From 2-01-FULL-45-10 sp964450115 (GTDB taxonomy: Bacteria; Omnitrophota; Gorgyraeia; 2-01-FULL-45-10), in NCBI GenBank assembly GCA_964450115.1, contig CAYVCD010000086.1, forward strand, positions 1 through 5,574: DNA of 5,574 nt. The letters run 5' to 3'. The notes below the pieces were generated by a model, which was not told the origin of the DNA, did not search any database, and saw nothing but the letters and a program-made list of their open reading frames with translations. Shown piece by piece: positions 1 to 5,559 of this stretch. The stretch's first letter is position 1; every line of letters begins with the position of its first letter. The position numbers and the translations under genes are program-made.

Positions 1-59
1 AGGACGATCCTCTTCAAATTCTTCTTTGCGCGCTCTCTTATCTGATCAAGAATACCCAC
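1..59 (-). CDS. pta: Probable phosphate acetyltransferase, N-terminal fragment (runs off the left edge)
   Basis: Only the first 19 codons are present. They start at a GTG (59-57) and read MGILDQIRERAKKNLKRIV with a further leucine codon cut by the window edge. This matches the usual opening of Pta proteins, where an amphipathic helix rich in K, R and E leads into the first beta strand (RIVLPE). Pta interconverts acetyl-CoA plus phosphate with acetyl phosphate plus CoA in the cytoplasm and usually works with acetate kinase. The GTG start is supported by a GGAGAGG Shine-Dalgarno (73-67) with 7 bases of spacing. The gene begins 14 bases after the coaD stop, so it is probably in the same transcript. 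Known recG-rsmD-coaD clusters that continue to pta/ackA support the call. With so few residues the identity remains provisional. Confidence 0.62.
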   Translation of the reverse strand, partial: MGILDQIRERAKKNLKRIV

Positions 60-66
60 GAATAGA

Positions 67-73
67 CCTCTCC
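67..73 (-). promoter_or_regulatory. Shine-Dalgarno deciding the GTG start of the pta-like gene
   Basis: On the minus strand GGAGAGG lies directly after the coaD TAA stop and 7 bases before GTG at 59-57. It is the best ribosome binding site in the left cluster. It shows that a new gene starts here even though only 59 bases of it are visible. Confidence 0.75.
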
Positions 74-562
74 TTATCTGGCCAACTTCTTCTTTAATAA
101 AAACTGGACTTTTTTCGGAATAAAATTTTTCACGTCGGCTCCAAGCCTTGCGGCTTCTTTCATCAGTTTGCTCGAAATATACGAATACGATTCATTCGGC
201 ATCATGAATATCGTCTCGATGTCGCCCGATAACTTTCTATTCGTAAGAGCCATTTGGAATTCTGATTCGAAGTCCGAGATCATTCGAAGCCCCCGTATCA
301 TGACACGCGACCCCTTGCTCCTGACGTAATCCACTACGAGACCGTTAAAATCGTCCACAATGACGTTCTTTAAAGGCCTTACTGAATCCTTAAGCATCGA
401 CACCCGCTCTTCAACGCCGAAGAGAGGGTTCTTGTCCTCATTGTGGGCTACAGCCACTATGACCTTATCGTATATCTTGGCCGCTCTTTTGATTATATCA
501 ATATGACCGTATGTGACAGGATCAAATGTTCCGGGGTATACAGCTATCCTGGATCTCTTCAT
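74..562 (-). CDS. coaD: Phosphopantetheine adenylyltransferase (CoA biosynthesis)
   Basis: CoaD transfers AMP from ATP to 4'-phosphopantetheine, giving dephospho-CoA, the penultimate step of CoA synthesis in the cytoplasm. The 162-residue product is close to the usual family length of about 160 residues and looks complete. Residues 9-20 carry the nucleotidyltransferase signature YPGTFDPVTYGH, with the T/H-x-G-H motif at 17-20. RGLR (90-93) followed by SDFESEFQMALTNR is the family's substrate and ATP-binding segment. The ISSxxxKE motif at 129-136 completes the active site. The ATG overlaps the rsmD stop in an ATGA, and only a weak purine-rich AAGAAG lies upstream, so translation is probably coupled to rsmD. 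The lysine-rich tail (KKKLAR) is not unusual. Identification is secure. Confidence 0.97.
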   Translation of the reverse strand: MKRSRIAVYPGTFDPVTYGHIDIIKRAAKIYDKVIVAVAHNEDKNPLFGVEERVSMLKDSVRPLKNVIVDDFNGLVVDYVRSKGSRVMIRGLRMISDFESEFQMALTNRKLSGDIETIFMMPNESYSYISSKLMKEAARLGADVKNFIPKKVQFLLKKKLAR

Positions 563-1116
563 GGGGTTCTTCTTAAGATTGTTATCACCGTATCGCCGTA
601 TCTTCTCTCGTCTACAAAAACAAGGCGCTCAAGCTCAGCTACCTCGAGCGCGTCTTTCTTAAAATGTTCCACTATTACCTGTCCAACGGGCGATACTATA
701 TCATAAGAGTCTATATTTATCAAGCACTTTTTAGCCATATCCCTGTAATAAGGCGGGTCCAGGAATACGATATCGTACTTTTCAGGGGCCAGAGCTAGTT
801 TCGCGGGAAGCTTTAAGGCGTCGGCCTTTATTATGTTATATGCGGCACCTGGAACATCAAGCGACTTTAGGTTAGATTTAATCGTCTGAATACAGCGGAA
901 GTTATTATCGACAAAAGTTACGCTTCCGGCTCCCCTGGATATCGCTTCTATGCCAAAAGCGCCCGAGCCGGCAAAGAGCTCAAGGATCCTCTTGCCGGTG
1001 ATATCGCCCAATATATTAAACAGAGCCTCTCTGACCTTATCCTGCGTAGGCCGCATCTCCACCCCTCTCGGCATAGCTATAGACCGGCTCTTATACTCTC
1101 CGCCTATTATCCTCAT
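559..1116 (-). CDS. rsmD: 16S rRNA (guanine966-N2)-methyltransferase
   Basis: RsmD uses S-adenosylmethionine to methylate N2 of G966 of 16S rRNA during assembly of the 30S subunit. The 185-residue protein has the full family pattern: the opening MRIIGGEYKSR (1-11), RPTQDKVREALFNIL (22-36), the SAM-binding loop LELFAGSGAFGIEAISRGA (45-63), the acidic end of strand 2 FVDNN (68-72), and the catalytic DPPY motif (120-123). Length agrees with known members at about 180-200 residues. The ATG follows the recG TAG with no intervening base, and an AAGGGTGGG stretch inside the end of recG can serve as its ribosome binding site. Its own TGA overlaps the coaD start. This position between recG and coaD is common in bacteria and strengthens the call. 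Confidence 0.96.
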   Translation of the reverse strand: MRIIGGEYKSRSIAMPRGVEMRPTQDKVREALFNILGDITGKRILELFAGSGAFGIEAISRGAGSVTFVDNNFRCIQTIKSNLKSLDVPGAAYNIIKADALKLPAKLALAPEKYDIVFLDPPYYRDMAKKCLINIDSYDIVSPVGQVIVEHFKKDALEVAELERLVFVDERRYGDTVITILRRTP

Positions 1117-3195
1117 CTATCCCACCCTTACCAATTCTAGCCTTCCCCTGAATCTCTCATATAAACTCTTCTTCAATAACTGATGGTGCTCCTCCAAAAG
1201 TTTCGGATCTTTTTCGATGAGCGCGAACGCCTCGATCCTCGCAAGTTCCATTATACCAAGATCTTTGGCAAGATTTCCGAATCTTATTTCAGGAAGTCCG
1301 TGCTGTCTCGTGCCAAACATTTCGCCCGGACCTCGCAGGTCCATATCCGTCTCGGCTATTTCAAATCCGTCGAGCGTGCCCTCTATGGCCTTAAGCCTTT
1401 CGGCGCCGGCATCCGTCCTGGGATCGGCCAGCAGTATGCAATATGATTCATGGCCCCCGCGCCCTACCCTGCCTCGCAATTGATGCAGCTGCGACAGGCC
1501 GAACCTGTCGGCATTCTCGATCATCATTACCGACGCGTTCGGGATATCTATGCCCACCTCTATGACTACCGTTGAGACCAGGACCCTTATCTTCCCTTTT
1601 TTAAAATCCTTCATCACCTTATCTTTTTCCTTGGTGCTCATCTTTCCGTGCAATAGCCCGACTTCGTATTCTGTAAATACTTCGTTCTTCAATTTCTCAA
1701 ATGTCGCAACTGCGCCGGCAGAGCCCGCGGCCTTTGTGTCTATAAGCGGACATACCACATATGCCTGACGACCATCGGTTAACTCTTCCTTGATAAAGTC
1801 ATACATCCGGAGTCTCTTCTCCTCCTCTACCCAGTATGTTGTGATCGGCTTCCTGCCTTTCGGCAGCTCCTTTATAGTAGAGATATCGAGATCCCCGTAT
1901 ACCGTCAGCGCCAGCGTCCTCGGTATGGGTGTCGCTGTCATTATAAGAACGTGAGGGTTGAGCCCTTTCCGACGCAGCAAAGCCCTCTGAGCAACTCCGA
2001 ATTTATGCTGCTCATCTATGACAACAAGACCGAGATTCTTGAACTCCACGGCCTCTTGGATCACCGCATGCGTTCCCACTACAATATCCGCTTTTCCGTC
2101 TTTAATTTCAGAATACACCCTCTCCCTGGTCTTCGCATCCATACCGCCTATAAGCAAAACAACATTTATTCCCAGCGGCATCAATAGTTCACTTAATCCT
2201 ATAAAGTGTTGGCGCGCCAATACCTCTGTCGGCGCCATGATGACGCTCTGAAATCCGTTCTGGACCGTCAGGACAAGGGCGTGGGCGGCTACCATCGTCT
2301 TTCCGCTTCCCACATCGCCTTCAAGAAGCCTGTTCATAGGTTTAGCTCCGGACATATCGCGCTCTATTTCCGCTATGGCTTTCTTCTGGCCATCGGTTAA
2401 TTCAAACGGAAGCGCCTTTTTAAAAGATCCTGAGAGCTCTCCGGCCGTCATACTATGTCCGAACGCCGCCTCTTCGGGCGCGCGGCCTTTCTTACGGATA
2501 GCGAGCGCTAACTGCAGGATGAAGAACTCTTCGAAGACGATCCTCTTATACGCTTTCTCCAGCATCTCAAAATTTGTGGGAAAATGTATGTTGCGCAGCG
2601 CGAACTTTATATCTACGAGTTTTTGGCGCGCAATTATGTAGGTGGGCAGGCGTTCAGCAGCGAACCTGACGCATTCTGTCATCGCCTTAAAGGCCAGACT
2701 TCTCAAGAATCTCTGCGTCAGGTCATGAGTCAATGAATATACCGGAACGATCCTTCCTATATTCACCGAATCCGTCTCTAGTCCTTCCATTATCTCGTAC
2801 TCGGGTTGCACCATCTGCAATCTGTCATATATCTCCACCTTGCCGTAGAGTATCAATTTATCGCCCGCCTTCAACATCTCCCTTAAATAAGGCTGATTAA
2901 ACCATACTGCGTGTATGGCCCCGGTGAGGTCCGCCACCACCGCCTGAAATATCGATGCGCCGGATCTGCCGGTGCGCGAACTTAAACTGACTATCTCACC
3001 CTGAATAGTCTTAGCCTCGCCCGGCTTCAAGTCCTTTATCGCCGTAACGCTGGAGCGGTCTTCATATCTTTTGGGAAGGTAGTAGAGTATGTCTTCAGCG
3101 GTATTTATGCCCGCCCGGGCGAGATATTCGCTCTTCTTGGGCCCCACGCCTTTGATATACCGGACTAAAGTCTTCAAACCATTTTTTTCTTGCAT
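1117..3195 (-). CDS. recG: ATP-dependent DNA helicase RecG
   Basis: RecG is a monomeric double-strand translocase that remodels stalled replication forks, D-loops and R-loops. Numbering from the chosen ATG at 3195 gives 692 residues, almost exactly the usual length. Residues 10-30 form a helix-hairpin-helix-like segment (GVGPKK). The OB-fold wedge domain follows at about 60-135. The helicase core has a Q-motif-like FELTDGQ (264-270), Walker A GDVGSGKT (293-300), the DEQH box (394-397), TATPIPRTLALT (420-431), and motif VI QLRGRVGRGG (572-581). The C-terminal TRQHGLPEIRFGN region is typical. The frame is open back to an ATG at 3252, but that start would add 19 atypical residues and cross the rpmB start and ribosome binding site. 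The Met at 3195, giving MQEKNGLKTLVRYIKGVGPKK, fits the family. Its Shine-Dalgarno (AGGCAG) is weak. The gene leads the rsmD-coaD-pta cluster. Confidence 0.97.
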   Translation of the reverse strand: MQEKNGLKTLVRYIKGVGPKKSEYLARAGINTAEDILYYLPKRYEDRSSVTAIKDLKPGEAKTIQGEIVSLSSRTGRSGASIFQAVVADLTGAIHAVWFNQPYLREMLKAGDKLILYGKVEIYDRLQMVQPEYEIMEGLETDSVNIGRIVPVYSLTHDLTQRFLRSLAFKAMTECVRFAAERLPTYIIARQKLVDIKFALRNIHFPTNFEMLEKAYKRIVFEEFFILQLALAIRKKGRAPEEAAFGHSMTAGELSGSFKKALPFELTDGQKKAIAEIERDMSGAKPMNRLLEGDVGSGKTMVAAHALVLTVQNGFQSVIMAPTEVLARQHFIGLSELLMPLGINVVLLIGGMDAKTRERVYSEIKDGKADIVVGTHAVIQEAVEFKNLGLVVIDEQHKFGVAQRALLRRKGLNPHVLIMTATPIPRTLALTVYGDLDISTIKELPKGRKPITTYWVEEEKRLRMYDFIKEELTDGRQAYVVCPLIDTKAAGSAGAVATFEKLKNEVFTEYEVGLLHGKMSTKEKDKVMKDFKKGKIRVLVSTVVIEVGIDIPNASVMMIENADRFGLSQLHQLRGRVGRGGHESYCILLADPRTDAGAERLKAIEGTLDGFEIAETDMDLRGPGEMFGTRQHGLPEIRFGNLAKDLGIMELARIEAFALIEKDPKLLEEHHQLLKKSLYERFRGRLELVRVG

Positions 3196-3200
3196 ATAAG
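3173..3200 (+). promoter_or_regulatory. Candidate rpmB promoter overlapping the recG start codon
   Basis: TATAAG (3195-3200) matches 5 of 6 consensus -10 bases. It is preceded by 16 bases and a weak -35 TTCAAA (3173-3178, 4 of 6). Transcription would start near 3207 and leave a leader of about 39 bases. The -10 box shares a base with the divergent recG start codon at 3195-3193. The -35 is poor, so this is a tentative call. Confidence 0.35.
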
Positions 3201-3217
3201 ATCTGCCTGTGTTAACA

Positions 3218-3240
3218 TATCGCCCACTAAAGGAGCGATA
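3218..3240 (+). promoter_or_regulatory. Possible leader hairpin pairing the rpmB ribosome binding site
   Basis: TATCGC (3218-3223) is complementary to GCGATA (3235-3240). Inside it CC (3224-3225) can pair with GG (3232-3233), leaving A3234 bulged and a six-base loop (3226-3231). This gives an 8-bp stem. The rpmB Shine-Dalgarno AAAGGAG (3229-3235) lies partly in the loop and partly in the 3' arm, so its core GGAG would be paired. The repeat could instead be a protein-binding site for both divergent genes. No function is proven by sequence alone. Confidence 0.35.
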
Positions 3241-3245
3241 AAAAA

Positions 3246-3476
3246 ATGTCAAAAATATGTTTCATCTGCGGCAAAAAACCCCAAGCCGGAAGAACTATTA
3301 AGCGCCGAGGTTTATCTAAAAGAAAAGGCGGCGTCGGCTTAAAGATCACCGGTGTCAATATAAGGCGTTTTATGCCGAACCTTAAGAGTGTCCGGGCTAT
3401 TGTAGAAGGCTCTCCCAAAAGGATCCGAGTCTGCGTAAAGTGCCTCAAGGCCGGTAAAGTCAAAAAAGCCATCTAA
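3246..3476 (+). CDS. rpmB: Large ribosomal subunit protein bL28, zinc-binding type
   Basis: bL28 is a small basic protein of the 50S subunit. The 76-residue product opens with MSKICFICGKKPQAG and has the family core RRFMPNLKSVRA at about 40-51. Cysteine pairs at 5/8 and 63/66 form the CxxC...CxxC zinc ribbon of the C+ class, which many bacteria replace with a cysteine-free paralogue under zinc limitation. Between the N-terminal pair and the RRFMPNL core it has a longer basic loop (IKRRGLSKRKGGVGLKITGVN), as in Thermus- and spirochaete-like bL28, instead of the short E. coli-like form. AAAGGAG (3229-3235) stands 10 bases before the ATG, slightly far but the only good site. It is transcribed away from recG and is followed by a strong terminator, so it is probably monocistronic. 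Confidence 0.96.
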   Translation: MSKICFICGKKPQAGRTIKRRGLSKRKGGVGLKITGVNIRRFMPNLKSVRAIVEGSPKRIRVCVKCLKAGKVKKAI

Positions 3477-3524
3477 TTCTAGCATAATCATCGGTTAAAC
3501 GTCAATCCGCGTAAGCAATGCGCG

Positions 3525-3557
3525 CCTGCCTGCCGGCAGGCAGGGATTTTTGTTTTT
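3525..3557 (+). terminator. Rho-independent terminator of rpmB built on a perfect 20-bp palindrome
   Basis: CCTGCCTGCC (3525-3534) is followed directly by its exact complement GGCAGGCAGG (3535-3544), then by ATTTTTGTTTTT (3546-3557). As RNA this gives a very GC-rich stem with a minimal loop and a U-rich tail, 48 bases after the rpmB stop. There is no matching T-run on the other side, so it acts on the plus strand only. The arms consist of repeated CCTG/CAGG units. Confidence 0.88.
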
Positions 3558-3564
3558 AAGAAGC

Positions 3565-3592
3565 GTCAAACCGGTATTGACAAAAAATCAAA
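3565..3592. promoter_or_regulatory. Candidate operator: alternating TCAA/TTGA half-sites at 11-bp spacing
   Basis: TCAA (3566-3569), TTGA (3577-3580) and TCAA (3588-3591) alternate in orientation, each separated by exactly 7 bases, so they recur every 11 bp on about the same helix face. The first pair extends to GTCAA-N7-TTGAC (3565-3581). The middle half-site is part of the -35 box. A dimeric helix-turn-helix protein bound here would block the promoter, which suggests autoregulation by the downstream XRE gene. The half-sites are short, so chance is not excluded. Confidence 0.3.
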
Positions 3593-3604
3593 TCATGGTA
3601 TACT
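3577..3604 (+). promoter_or_regulatory. Strong sigma-70-type promoter of the XRE-cupin gene
   Basis: The -35 box TTGACA (3577-3582) is a perfect consensus. Sixteen bases later comes TATACT (3599-3604), 5 of 6 matches, preceded by TGG (3596-3598), which makes it an extended -10. Transcription should start near 3611, only about 14 bases before the ATG and at the edge of the Shine-Dalgarno AAAAGGAG (3611-3618). Confidence 0.85.
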
Positions 3605-3624
3605 GAATAAAAAAGGAGCTATTA

Positions 3625-4176
3625 ATGAGCATAGGTAAAACGATACACGCTTTGCGCAAAGAGAATAAGATGACCCTGCTCGAACTTGCCGATAAGTCGG
3701 GAGTAGCGCTCGCCACATTGAGCAGGATGGAGAACGGCAAGATGACCGGCACCCTTGAGTCGCATATGAAGATCTGCGATGCGCTTGACATAGCCCTGCC
3801 TGAGCTTTACAAAAACCTATATCACTCAAAAAAAGCCATTGATCTGCAGAAACAGAGATCCCGGGCAGAAGTCTTCGTCCATGATAAAAGAACCTCGGAG
3901 GAGATACTTGCATCGAAAGTATTGAACAAGAAGATGCTACCCATACTGATCAAGATAAGCAAGAGTGGAAAAACTCATAAGGAACAGACGCGCCCGGGGA
4001 TCGAGAAATTTGTATACGTACTGGATGGAAAGATCGAGGCAAACATAGGTGAAGAAAAATACCATCTGATGAAGGGTGATACATTATACTTCGAGGGATC
4101 CGGGCCGCATTTTTTTAAGAACACACATAGTCATGACACAAAACTGCTCTGCGTAGTCTCGCCCGCAAAACCGTAA
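3625..4176 (+). CDS. XRE-family transcriptional regulator with C-terminal cupin domain
   Basis: This 183-residue protein joins an N-terminal XRE/Cro helix-turn-helix domain (about 3-62) to a C-terminal single cupin barrel (about 105-180). The DNA-binding part shows the standard pattern TLLELADKSGVALATLSRMENGK (17-39), with the recognition helix around 28-37. In the cupin part FVYVLDGKIE (129-138) is the first conserved strand pair, and GDTLYFEGSGPHFFKN (151-166) is the second motif. Proteins of this design (PuuR is a well-known example) bind DNA as dimers and sense a small molecule in the cupin pocket; the ligand here cannot be read from sequence. The metal site looks altered: H118-x-E120 replaces HxH, and K128 sits where the glutamate is expected, although E127 is adjacent and H162 is kept. 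The start has AAAAGGAG 6 bases upstream. No target operon is adjacent. Confidence 0.9.
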   Translation: MSIGKTIHALRKENKMTLLELADKSGVALATLSRMENGKMTGTLESHMKICDALDIALPELYKNLYHSKKAIDLQKQRSRAEVFVHDKRTSEEILASKVLNKKMLPILIKISKSGKTHKEQTRPGIEKFVYVLDGKIEANIGEEKYHLMKGDTLYFEGSGPHFFKNTHSHDTKLLCVVSPAKP

Positions 4177-4190
4177 GCAAAAACTGCTCT
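4140..4190. repeat. Short direct repeat AAAACTGCTCT at a convergent gene junction
   Basis: AAAACTGCTCT occurs at 4140-4150, inside the last codons of the XRE-cupin gene, and again at 4180-4190, across the 12-base gap and into the stop codon of the HD-GYP gene. The copies are 40 bp apart. This may be a relic of a small local duplication or chance. No convincing terminator hairpin was seen in this junction. Confidence 0.4.
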
Positions 4191-5547
4191 ATGGCTTGCC
4201 GTTATTAAGTATATTCCCTTTTTCGTACGCCAATAGGAAGGCGCTGACTATGATCGGGTCGAACTGCGTTCCCGACTTTGCCTTTAATTCCCTGACGGCT
4301 TCTTCAACGGTCTTTTTCTTCCGGTAGGGCCTGTTCGTGGTCATGGCGTCAAATGCATCGGCTACCGCTATGATCCTAGCCACAAGAGGTATGTCGTTAC
4401 CCGCCAGGCCATCGGGATAGCCTGAGCCGTCATAGCACTCCTGATGATGCCGCACCTCCTTGGCAACATCGCTCAATTCTTTAATAGGATACAATATAGT
4501 AGCCCCTATTATGGAATGCTTCTTTATCTCTTCGTATTCTTCCGGCGTCAGTTTCCCGTTCTTGCTTAATATATAGTCCGGTATGCCTATCTTGCCTACA
4601 TCATGAAGTAACGCCGATATCTGGAGAGTCTCCCTGAAATTCTTATAATTGCCAACCTCCGGGACTCCGTCGAGCTCCTTCGCTATCGAAAGGCAATAGT
4701 TCGTTACTCTCTCCGTATGCCCGTGAGTGTACTGGTCTCTCGCGTCAATAGCGGCCGCCAGAGCTATGGATGTGTGGATAAATATCCTATGCTCGCGGAC
4801 ATATAACTCCTTTACCTCCTCTATCTTTTGCTGCAGATTTTCTATCAACTGGGCATTGGCGATGGCCATGGCCGCGTCATTGGCTAAAGTGACGAAGAAT
4901 CCCATCTCCTCGCGGTTAAAGGATTCGCCGGATATCTTTTCGCCCAGGACCAGTATCCCGAGTAGGTCTCTCTTAAAGTAACAGGGCACGCAGAGCACGG
5001 CTTTCAAAAGATCCATCTGCTTCTTTATCGCGAGGAGCTTATCATATAGGTTCGGCTGAAGCTCCAGTATGGACCTATTTCTTAAGCCGCATATTATGTC
5101 GTCGTAATTCAGTATGCCGGTCTCAGATATGAAAAAACTGTCCTTATCGCTGAAGACGTCTATCAAAGGATTATCAACGGATAGCCGTACGAAGCCTACC
5201 GGGATCCTCAAACCGGTGGTGCCTTTAGAATCTATTAAAATATAAGACTGTTTCTCTTCTTTATAGAGAAGGACTGCGGTATGCATTACTTTGAGCTGGT
5301 CGTCGATAGTCTTGACTATCATCTTGATAAGGTGCTCGGGCTTCTTAAATCTTATCATGGTCCTGGATGCCGCCTCCAGGAACGATTGATAGTCCTGTTT
5401 CTGCAACATACCTTCCCTGGACAAAGATGTATTGAAGAGATTGGGATTAGGGCCCAGCGGCGATATCCCGCCCTGATGGTCCATCAGCTTCTCAACGAAC
5501 CAGTCCTGAAGCTTCCCCCAGCTTGGAGCTTTTTTATGTGTGGACAT
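4189..5547 (-). CDS. GAF-domain HD-GYP cyclic-di-GMP phosphodiesterase
   Basis: HD-GYP proteins are metal-dependent phosphodiesterases that hydrolyse cyclic di-GMP to pGpG or GMP and so affect motility, adhesion and development. Numbering from the ATG at 5547 (452 residues), a GAF-like sensor region spans about 58-232 and ends in the typical AMAIANAQLIENL. A short charged linker helix (about 235-256) follows, then the HD-GYP domain from about 257 to the end. Its metal ligands are all visible: H277 (GHTERV), HDVGK (315-319), H344, the HH pair (367-368) and D397. The diagnostic GYP lies in DGSGYP (373-378). There is no transmembrane segment or receiver domain, so it is probably cytoplasmic and senses through GAF. 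ATG 5547 is preferred over TTG 5550 because AAAGGG (5559-5554) then lies 6 bases upstream instead of 3. It converges on the XRE gene. Confidence 0.93.
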   Translation of the reverse strand: MSTHKKAPSWGKLQDWFVEKLMDHQGGISPLGPNPNLFNTSLSREGMLQKQDYQSFLEAASRTMIRFKKPEHLIKMIVKTIDDQLKVMHTAVLLYKEEKQSYILIDSKGTTGLRIPVGFVRLSVDNPLIDVFSDKDSFFISETGILNYDDIICGLRNRSILELQPNLYDKLLAIKKQMDLLKAVLCVPCYFKRDLLGILVLGEKISGESFNREEMGFFVTLANDAAMAIANAQLIENLQQKIEEVKELYVREHRIFIHTSIALAAAIDARDQYTHGHTERVTNYCLSIAKELDGVPEVGNYKNFRETLQISALLHDVGKIGIPDYILSKNGKLTPEEYEEIKKHSIIGATILYPIKELSDVAKEVRHHQECYDGSGYPDGLAGNDIPLVARIIAVADAFDAMTTNRPYRKKKTVEEAVRELKAKSGTQFDPIIVSAFLLAYEKGNILNNGKP

Positions 5548-5553
5548 CAATTA

Positions 5554-5559
5554 CCCTTT
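5554..5559 (-). promoter_or_regulatory. Shine-Dalgarno choosing ATG 5547 for the HD-GYP gene
   Basis: AAAGGG on the minus strand is 6 bases from the ATG at 5547-5545 and only 3 from the in-frame TTG at 5550-5548. The spacing favours the ATG. Any promoter would lie beyond the right edge of the window. Confidence 0.65.

Noticed and set aside
1183..2641. Several 64-88 codon plus-strand open frames opposite recG
   Set aside because: They overlap each other and the highly conserved helicase gene, with no recognisable domains or convincing ribosome binding sites.
3196..3252. A longer recG starting at ATG 3252, adding 19 residues
   Set aside because: The extension crosses the rpmB start codon and ribosome binding site, has no family-like sequence and no better Shine-Dalgarno. 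The Met at 3195 gives the normal RecG length.
3227..3472. An 81-codon open frame on the minus strand opposite rpmB
   Set aside because: It lies wholly antisense to a clear ribosomal protein gene and its translation resembles no protein family. It is a shadow of rpmB.
3477..3524. A small gene or RNA between the rpmB stop and its terminator
   Set aside because: The 48 bases hold no start with a ribosome binding site and no stable structure. They read as an ordinary 3' untranslated stretch.
3588..3913. Two minus-strand open frames opposite the XRE-cupin gene and its promoter
   Set aside because: Both are antisense to a well-supported gene and have compositionally odd translations without any domain.
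4174..4200. A bidirectional terminator between the convergent XRE-cupin and HD-GYP genes
   Set aside because: Only a 4-bp AAGC/GCTT pairing with a long loop could be found, too weak to call.
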